From: an uncultured Lachnospiraceae bacterium
GTDB taxonomy: Bacteria; Bacillota; Clostridia; Lachnospirales; Lachnospiraceae
Reading direction: 5' to 3'
DNA: 7,022 bases
Assembly: GCA_902783735.1 (NCBI GenBank)
Contig: CACZSE010000245.1
Coordinates: 1-7,022, forward strand
The position numbers and the translations under genes were made by a program. Positions 1 through 4,626 of the stretch are shown one piece after another. The notes below the pieces were generated by a model that was not told where the DNA came from, did not search any database, and saw nothing but the letters and a program-made list of their open reading frames with translations. The stretch's first letter is position 1. Every line of letters starts with the position of its first letter.

Positions 1-536
1 ATTATGCCGTGACCTCCCTTTATAAGCACAGCGCAGCCGAAGGTCTCATACAAAAAGCGTGCCGCTTCTTCAACTGATGCCTCGCCTTTTATCTCTTTTC
101 CCGTCAGAGCCTCTGCTTCCGGAATATTCGGTGTTATCACTGTCGCAAGAGGTAATAATTGTTCCTTCATAGCATCAAGCGCATTGCTCTGCATGAGAGA
201 TGCTCCGCTTGTTGCTACCATGACAGGATCGACAACAACATTCTTTGCTTCATAAAACTTCAGTCTCTGTGCTGCTGTTCTTATGAGCATAGAATTCGGT
301 ATCATGCCTGTCTTTACTGCATCCGGCCGGATATCTGTAAATACACAATCCAGCTGATCCTTTAAGAACTCCTCATCTACCTCCCTTATACTTTTTACGC
401 CGGTTGTGTTTTGTGCAGTCAAAGCCGTGATCACGCTCGTCGCAAATACTCCGTGCATGGTCATGGTCTTGATATCTGCCTGGATACCGGCGCCTCCGCC
501 GGAATCACTGCCGGCGATCGTTAATGCTGTATACAT
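1..536 (-). CDS. thiD: Hydroxymethylpyrimidine/phosphomethylpyrimidine kinase ThiD, 3' end cut by window edge
   Basis: This gene encodes the cytoplasmic kinase that phosphorylates 4-amino-5-hydroxymethyl-2-methylpyrimidine (HMP) and then HMP-phosphate to the diphosphate, the pyrimidine half of thiamine. I translated 178 codons from the ATG at 536-534 with no stop before the edge. Family ThiD is about 265 residues, so roughly the last third is missing, including the active-site region near the C terminus. Ribokinase-fold landmarks are clear: N-terminal [16 protein letters not shown] (residues 8-23, HMP-binding region), [11 protein letters not shown] (about 100-110), [12 protein letters not shown] (about 135-146) and IKGGHG (172-177). 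The start is supported by the Shine-Dalgarno AGTGAGG at 552-546, nine nucleotides after GAGG. A TPP riboswitch and its own promoter lie directly upstream, which independently supports a thiamine role. Whether it is monocistronic or heads a thi operon cannot be seen. Nothing is frameshifted in the visible part. Confidence 0.95.
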   Translation of the reverse strand, partial: MYTALTIAGSDSGGGAGIQADIKTMTMHGVFATSVITALTAQNTTGVKSIREVDEEFLKDQLDCVFTDIRPDAVKTGMIPNSMLIRTAAQRLKFYEAKNVVVDPVMVATSGASLMQSNALDAMKEQLLPLATVITPNIPEAEALTGKEIKGEASVEEAARFLYETFGCAVLIKGGHGI

Positions 537-562
537 CGTCTTATACCTCACTAATTTTGTTA

Positions 563-595
563 TGCGACACAAGGTGGTGCCCCCGGTGTGCCGCA
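563..595 (-). other. Second leader hairpin just upstream of the thiD ribosome site
   Basis: In the transcript, UGCGGCACA (595-587) pairs with UGUGUCGCA (571-563) over nine base pairs including one G-U, with a 15-nt loop rich in G and C. It is not followed by a U run, so it is not an intrinsic terminator. It ends about 10 nt before the Shine-Dalgarno at 552-546. The segment ACCUUGU overlapping the loop and the 3' arm could alternatively pair with GUGAGGU of the ribosome site, but three of those seven pairs are G-U. A role in translation initiation or in RNA stability is possible but unproven. Confidence 0.4.
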
Positions 596-607
596 GGACT
601 TCACATC

Positions 608-636
608 AAAATGGACGTACCACGAGGGTACGTCCA
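608..636 (-). terminator. Rho-independent terminator-like hairpin of the TPP riboswitch expression platform
   Basis: On the minus strand TGGACGTACC (636-627) and GGTACGTCCA (621-612) form a perfect 10-bp stem around the five-base loop CTCGT. The stem is followed by TTTT (611-608) and then GATG. It sits about 20 nt after the TPP aptamer and about 75 nt before the thiD start, the usual place for a transcription-attenuating platform in Firmicutes. The U run is short (four), so termination may be partial or assisted. The fold is seen directly; the attenuator role is inferred from position and family behaviour. Confidence 0.75.
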
Positions 637-651
637 ATGATAACTTGTTCT

Positions 652-738
652 ATATCCCTACGTTGGCATTATCCAAATCAGGTTACGGGTCGAGGCTCTG
701 AGCCTCCTCTCAGCCGACTGCCGTCAGCTCCCCTGCTG
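652..738 (-). promoter_or_regulatory. TPP (THI-box) riboswitch aptamer controlling thiD
   Basis: This RNA element binds thiamine pyrophosphate and switches off the thiamine gene downstream. On the minus strand the order of conserved parts is complete. GGGG (733-730) is the 5' side of P2. GCUGAC/GUCGGC (728-723 with 718-713) forms P3 with a GGCA loop. CUGAGA (713-708) is the invariant pyrimidine-sensing segment. An optional stem GAGGCU/AGCCUC (706-701 with 697-692) is the P3a extension. GACCC (691-687) closes P2, and ACCUGAUUUGGAUAAUGCCA (683-664) followed by ACGUAGGGA forms the P4/P5 arm with the diphosphate-binding sequence. A conventional short P1 next to the core is not obvious; a longer candidate is given under findings. 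The element precedes thiD, as expected for the class. Confidence 0.96.
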
Positions 739-739
739 T

Positions 740-768
740 GTTGTCATGTCCGATCCGCTTCGGACAAC
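740..768 (-). other. 5'-terminal hairpin of the thiD leader RNA
   Basis: GUCCGA (765-760) and UCGGAC (753-748) form a perfect six-bp stem with the hexaloop AGCGGA. The flanking GUUGUC (768-763) and GACAAC (745-740) are a second perfect complementary pair that overlaps the first stem, so the two pairings are partly exclusive. The predicted transcription start lies at the very beginning of this hairpin. It may protect the 5' end or take part in the riboswitch fold; both roles are inference. Confidence 0.5.
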
Positions 769-772
769 TAGG

Positions 773-801
773 AGTGTAGCACAAATCCCCTGCAAGTACA
801 A
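773..801 (-). promoter_or_regulatory. Sigma-A type promoter for the TPP leader and thiD
   Basis: On the minus strand TTGTAC (801-796) resembles the -35 consensus TTGACA and TACACT (778-773) the -10 consensus TATAAT, with exactly 17 bp between them. TGC directly before the -10 makes it an extended -10 promoter. The start would be near 769-766, a few bases before the leader hairpin and about 35 nt before the aptamer core, which is sensible for a riboswitch transcript. It lies in the gap after the alpha-galactosidase gene, so thiD can be transcribed independently. Confidence 0.7.
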
Positions 802-858
802 GACAGAATTTATAAAAGTCTGAGCTCGTAAGTGCAAATGATCTGTTATGCAGTGTTT

Positions 859-3216
859 TCAGTCCGTCTCTTCCATGAAGTACAGTCTAGCGGCAAAGTC
901 CGGGAAGAAACGCACCCTTTCGTCATAGCCCGTCCCCGCAAATGCAGGTTTAAGCTTCACTCCCGCCTCCATTAGAACATCACCGTAAACAGTGAAGTCC
1001 TCCACCTCTCCGTCCATCTTTATGACCTTAGCGATCATATTGTGTAAAACGGAATCCTGTCTGATATGAACCGGAGAGACCGTGTTTACAAGATCTCCGA
1101 ACTGCTTGATGTTATGCTTCATGAATCTGTTCCCAAAATGGTATATCATATCGGGATCAAGTCCCTGCGCCATGTAATATTCATACGGCATGTTTGACAT
1201 GACAAGTTTTTGGGCTATCAGACCCATGGCTCGTTTTTTATCCGGTGATACAACAGTCCATTCACATACTCTGCTGCCATCAAAATATCTGCCTCTGTAA
1301 AATGATCCGAACTGTGTAAATTCCCTTACGCTCTTATAGAGTTCTATCTGAGCTTCGATCTGTTCAAGCTCTTCCTTTTTCATGTCGCAGAGGTTACACT
1401 CATAACCCAGACTTCCAAATGCCGCAACGGCAAATCTTGTCTCAAGCGGAGTCTCTCTTAAGGTCTGATGATTCGGACATGCCGATACATGCGCTCCCAC
1501 AGTCTCCGGCGGATACCCGTAGCTGTAGCCCTGCTGTATCTCGATACGCGAAATGGCATCGGTGTTGTCGCTGCCCCATATCTGCGGAAAATAACACAAG
1601 GCTCCCAGGTCAAATCTGTTTCCTCCCGACGCGCATCCCTCAAAAAGTATATGAGGAAACTTCTCGGTCAGGGTTCTTAAGATCCTGTATAATCCTATGA
1701 CGTATCTGTGTGCCACTTCTCCCTGATGCTTCGAAGTTAAGGACCTTGAGTAGTAGTCTGTAATGATCCTGTTCATGTCCCATTTTACATATGCGATATT
1801 TGCCGAACCGAATACATCACCCATAGCATCTATGATGTAGTCTTGTACATCTTCTCTGCAAAGATCCAAAACTCTTTGGTCTCTTCCTTCGGAATGTGCC
1901 TTGTCCGGTATATCCAGGCACCAGTCGGGATGCTTCCTGTAAAGATCGCTGTCCACATTTACCATCTCAGGCTCAACCCATATGCCGAACTCAAGACCCA
2001 GGGCATTTATCTTTTCACACAGTCCCTTAACACCGTTTGGAAGCTTTGCCGGGTTCGGAGTCCAGTCTCCGAGAGAGCTTTTATCGTTATCTCTTTTTCC
2101 GAACCATCCGTCATCCATGACAAAGAGTTCGATGCCCGCTTTTGCCGCAGCTTTTGCCAGTCTTAAGAGCTTTGCTTCGTTTATGTCAAAGTATGACGCT
2201 TCCCAGCTGTTTAAGAGTACAGGTCTGATCCTGTTCTTCCACTCTCCTCTTACAATGTGCTCTCTTACAAATGCATGCATGTTCCGACTCAGGCCGTTAT
2301 AACCTTCTTTTGAATATGTCATGACCGCTTCGGGCGCCTCAAGCTCCTGTCCGGGATCCAGAACATATGAAAAGCCTTCAGGCTGTATACCGGTCACCAC
2401 CCTTGTCTTACTAAAGGACGTCACTTCGACCGCTTCATAGTGATTTCCGCTGTAGATCAGATTAAATCCATAACAGCTGCCCTTTCTTTCATCGGTTGAC
2501 TTTTTTGCCAAAAGCATGAGGGGATTGATCCGGTTTGAGCTTGTTCCCGTCATGGAAGATCCGACATATTTCCCACAGGTCAAGTCTCTGTCAGTCTTAT
2601 GCATCTCTCTTGTCCATGCTCCGTCAAAGGTTGACAGTCTGTAATCACAGTCATGAAGATCAAGCTGTGTGCTCATGATGCGTTCTATGGTTATCTCAGA
2701 AGAACCGGTATTTTTTACTACGGCACTTCTTGTGATGACGTCACATTGTTCAAAGACCGTATAGATCAGTGTCAGCTCAACAGGATACTGACTGTCTGCA
2801 AGTTCTATGATAAGTTCCTCGGCCTGCGACTCATCACCATAGGAACATGCCAGTGTCTTCAGTTCTTCCTTCCCTTTGACCGTCTTATAACCCTTATAAG
2901 AAAAATCACTCGAACGGCTGCCATCCTCATGGATCACTTCTATAAACGGCTCCCTTATGTCACCTCTTCCGTATGAAGACATCTCAAGACAAATATTCTC
3001 AAGCGAAAACTGTTTATGATCATTGTCATACACAACCGTATTGCCCGGAGCATATGCCCACTGTTCCCTTAAAGCCGCAAGTCCCGAAAGATCCTCACCT
3101 GTCTTTATCCTGCTCCCGTAATATAAATGCTCAAGCTGACCGGTCTCCATCACCGCAAATGCATATGTGGTATTTAATGTATTTAAAACAAAATATCCGT
3201 CTTTTACCGTTATCAT
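859..3216 (-). CDS. GH36 alpha-galactosidase
   Basis: This 785-residue retaining hydrolase should remove terminal alpha-1,6-galactose from melibiose, raffinose, stachyose or short galactomannan fragments. No signal peptide is seen, so it probably acts in the cytoplasm. Residues 1 to about 320 are the beta-sandwich N domain. The TIM barrel follows, with MDDGWFGKR (367-375; D368 and D369 are expected galactose contacts), GIWVEPEMVN (411-420), KWDMNR (478-483) and WGSDNTDA (547-554). D480 is the predicted nucleophile and D550 the predicted acid/base; as I recall, the 70-residue spacing matches characterised GH36 enzymes. CASGGNRFDLG (528-538) is the conserved substrate-pocket loop. The C-terminal domain is about 50 residues longer than in classic 730-residue members. 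The start ATG at 3216 has AAAGGGG (3228-3222) five nucleotides upstream. The gene is last in the operon, 18 nt after the symporter; no intrinsic terminator follows. Alpha-N-acetylgalactosaminidase is a less likely alternative. Confidence 0.93.
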   Translation of the reverse strand: MITVKDGYFVLNTLNTTYAFAVMETGQLEHLYYGSRIKTGEDLSGLAALREQWAYAPGNTVVYDNDHKQFSLENICLEMSSYGRGDIREPFIEVIHEDGSRSSDFSYKGYKTVKGKEELKTLACSYGDESQAEELIIELADSQYPVELTLIYTVFEQCDVITRSAVVKNTGSSEITIERIMSTQLDLHDCDYRLSTFDGAWTREMHKTDRDLTCGKYVGSSMTGTSSNRINPLMLLAKKSTDERKGSCYGFNLIYSGNHYEAVEVTSFSKTRVVTGIQPEGFSYVLDPGQELEAPEAVMTYSKEGYNGLSRNMHAFVREHIVRGEWKNRIRPVLLNSWEASYFDINEAKLLRLAKAAAKAGIELFVMDDGWFGKRDNDKSSLGDWTPNPAKLPNGVKGLCEKINALGLEFGIWVEPEMVNVDSDLYRKHPDWCLDIPDKAHSEGRDQRVLDLCREDVQDYIIDAMGDVFGSANIAYVKWDMNRIITDYYSRSLTSKHQGEVAHRYVIGLYRILRTLTEKFPHILFEGCASGGNRFDLGALCYFPQIWGSDNTDAISRIEIQQGYSYGYPPETVGAHVSACPNHQTLRETPLETRFAVAAFGSLGYECNLCDMKKEELEQIEAQIELYKSVREFTQFGSFYRGRYFDGSRVCEWTVVSPDKKRAMGLIAQKLVMSNMPYEYYMAQGLDPDMIYHFGNRFMKHNIKQFGDLVNTVSPVHIRQDSVLHNMIAKVIKMDGEVEDFTVYGDVLMEAGVKLKPAFAGTGYDERVRFFPDFAARLYFMEETD

Positions 3217-3234
3217 GTATACCCCTTTTACTGA

Positions 3235-4602
3235 TCACTGTCTGCTTTTAAGTTCTTTAGAGATCTCTTCGAGTTTCTTATCCGTCAGAATATATTTCTT
3301 TGCAAATATAAATATCGCTATGAGTAATCCAATGATCGGAAGTATGGTCATTGTCATGCGAAGACCCATGACCGAAGATGCTCCGGCCACCGCATCTGCC
3401 GCATCGGTGTTTTCACTGATATTGAAGACCTGAAGACACAGTGATGCAATAAACGCAGAGACACCGCTGGCAAGCTTTACAACAAAGGTCTGCATGGAAA
3501 ATATGACCGACTCATCTCTTCTGTTATTCTTCCATTCACCGTAATCTACCGTATTTGCCAAAAATACGGTTGTGAGAACCGTAAGCATACCAAAGGCCAT
3601 AAATACAAAGAACGCCGGTATGAAATACAGGTATACACTCTTTACTCCGATGATCATCTGCACAAGAAGCAGCAAATATCCTGCAACTGCCATGATAAAG
3701 CTTGCATAGAATACATGTATGGCCGACATAAACTTTCTGAATAACGGAAAGAACAGCATCATTGACAGTATCTGCATTCCGCCTCCGAATGTATTGAACA
3801 GAGTGTAGTCGTCAGTCCATTTTGCTCCGCCGATATCATACTTAAAGAAGTAGATCAAAAGGTTGGACGTGATGTACAGTGATGCATTTATCAAAACTAT
3901 TGCTATAACTATCGTCATAGCCTGATCGTTTTGTATCAGGCTCCTGAACATGTCACCCACAGAGGGTGATTCGACATCAACAGTGGATTTTTCTTTTATG
4001 ACCACACAGGCTATAATTTCAAACACAATGAACAGTATGGCTATGATAAGGGCAAAATATTTGAAACCGGCTCTCTCATTTGAACCACCCAAAAGTTCGA
4101 CACATTTCACGGTTATGATGGTCACTATCGCGGAACCCACACCGGCACAGCTTCTGGCGAGTGTCGAAAGATTCTCTCTTTCTTTTCCGCTGTCGGTGAA
4201 TGCCGGTATCATTGACCAGAAGGGGATATCCATCATGGTATATGTCACACCCCAAAGAATATAGATAACTGCCGCATATGCTACAAGGCCCTTACCGTCA
4301 AGTGCGGGGGGCGCGGCAAACATGATATACAGAATGACCGCATTCAAAACCGTTCCGATAAAGAGCCAGGGTCTGAACTTACCCCATTTTGTCTTGGTCT
4401 TTGCAACTATGATACCCATGATGGGATCATTAAATGCATCAAAGACCCTTGCGGCCATAAGGATGATACCCATCGCTATGGCGCTTACGCCTAAAATGTC
4501 CTGATAGTAATATAAAATGTAACTGGCCGAAAGCATGTAGACCATGTCTTTTCCGACCGCTCCCAATCCATAGGAGACTTTTTCCTTACCCGATAGTTTC
4601 AT
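3235..4602 (-). CDS. MelB-like sugar:cation symporter (GPH family, MFS superfamily)
   Basis: This 455-residue membrane protein has about twelve hydrophobic segments and a cytoplasmic tail ending in a charged helix. It should import an intact glycoside with Na+ or H+. Residues known to matter in Salmonella MelB are present at nearly the same numbers. SYGLGAVGKD puts Asp at 19 (sugar site). ARVFDAFNDPIMG supplies R52, D55 and D59 (cation site). MDIPFW has D125 (MelB D124), R150 aligns with MelB R149, and MQTFVVK has K376 (MelB K377). The loop signature TKWGKFRPW (70-78) is typical of the family. Transported sugars cannot be read from sequence, but the flanking alpha-galactosidase and GH2 enzyme suggest a galactoside. 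The start ATG at 4602 has GAGAGG (4614-4609) six nucleotides before it. It lies 24 nt after the GH2 stop and 18 nt before the alpha-galactosidase, so the three genes are probably co-transcribed. No phosphotransferase or ABC motifs are seen. Confidence 0.92.
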   Translation of the reverse strand: MKLSGKEKVSYGLGAVGKDMVYMLSASYILYYYQDILGVSAIAMGIILMAARVFDAFNDPIMGIIVAKTKTKWGKFRPWLFIGTVLNAVILYIMFAAPPALDGKGLVAYAAVIYILWGVTYTMMDIPFWSMIPAFTDSGKERENLSTLARSCAGVGSAIVTIITVKCVELLGGSNERAGFKYFALIIAILFIVFEIIACVVIKEKSTVDVESPSVGDMFRSLIQNDQAMTIVIAIVLINASLYITSNLLIYFFKYDIGGAKWTDDYTLFNTFGGGMQILSMMLFFPLFRKFMSAIHVFYASFIMAVAGYLLLLVQMIIGVKSVYLYFIPAFFVFMAFGMLTVLTTVFLANTVDYGEWKNNRRDESVIFSMQTFVVKLASGVSAFIASLCLQVFNISENTDAADAVAGASSVMGLRMTMTILPIIGLLIAIFIFAKKYILTDKKLEEISKELKSRQ

Positions 4603-4626
4603 AGAATACCTCTCTCATGTAAAAGT

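Noticed and set aside
406..771. Plus-strand open frame of 121 codons across the thiD start and riboswitch
   Set aside because: It is antisense to thiD and to a conserved structured RNA, lacks a ribosome site, and its translation looks like no protein family.
781..858. Possible terminator after the alpha-galactosidase gene, around GAGCTC and TTTT
   Set aside because: The T run at 817-814 is not preceded by a stable stem; GAGCTC is only a six-base palindrome with no loop.
3217..3234. Possible separate promoter for the alpha-galactosidase in the 18-nt gap
   Set aside because: The gap is too short and holds only the ribosome site; TGATCA is a chance palindrome and no -10/-35 pair with proper spacing was found.
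1419..3251. Several plus-strand and one minus-strand open frames of 60-107 codons inside the alpha-galactosidase gene
   Set aside because: They overlap a gene with intact GH36 catalytic motifs, have low-complexity or Cys/Arg/Ser-rich translations, and show no ribosome sites; they are shadows of its codon use.
3950..4504. Plus-strand open frames opposite the symporter gene
   Set aside because: Antisense to well-conserved membrane segments; the hydrophobic look is a mirror of the real gene's codons.
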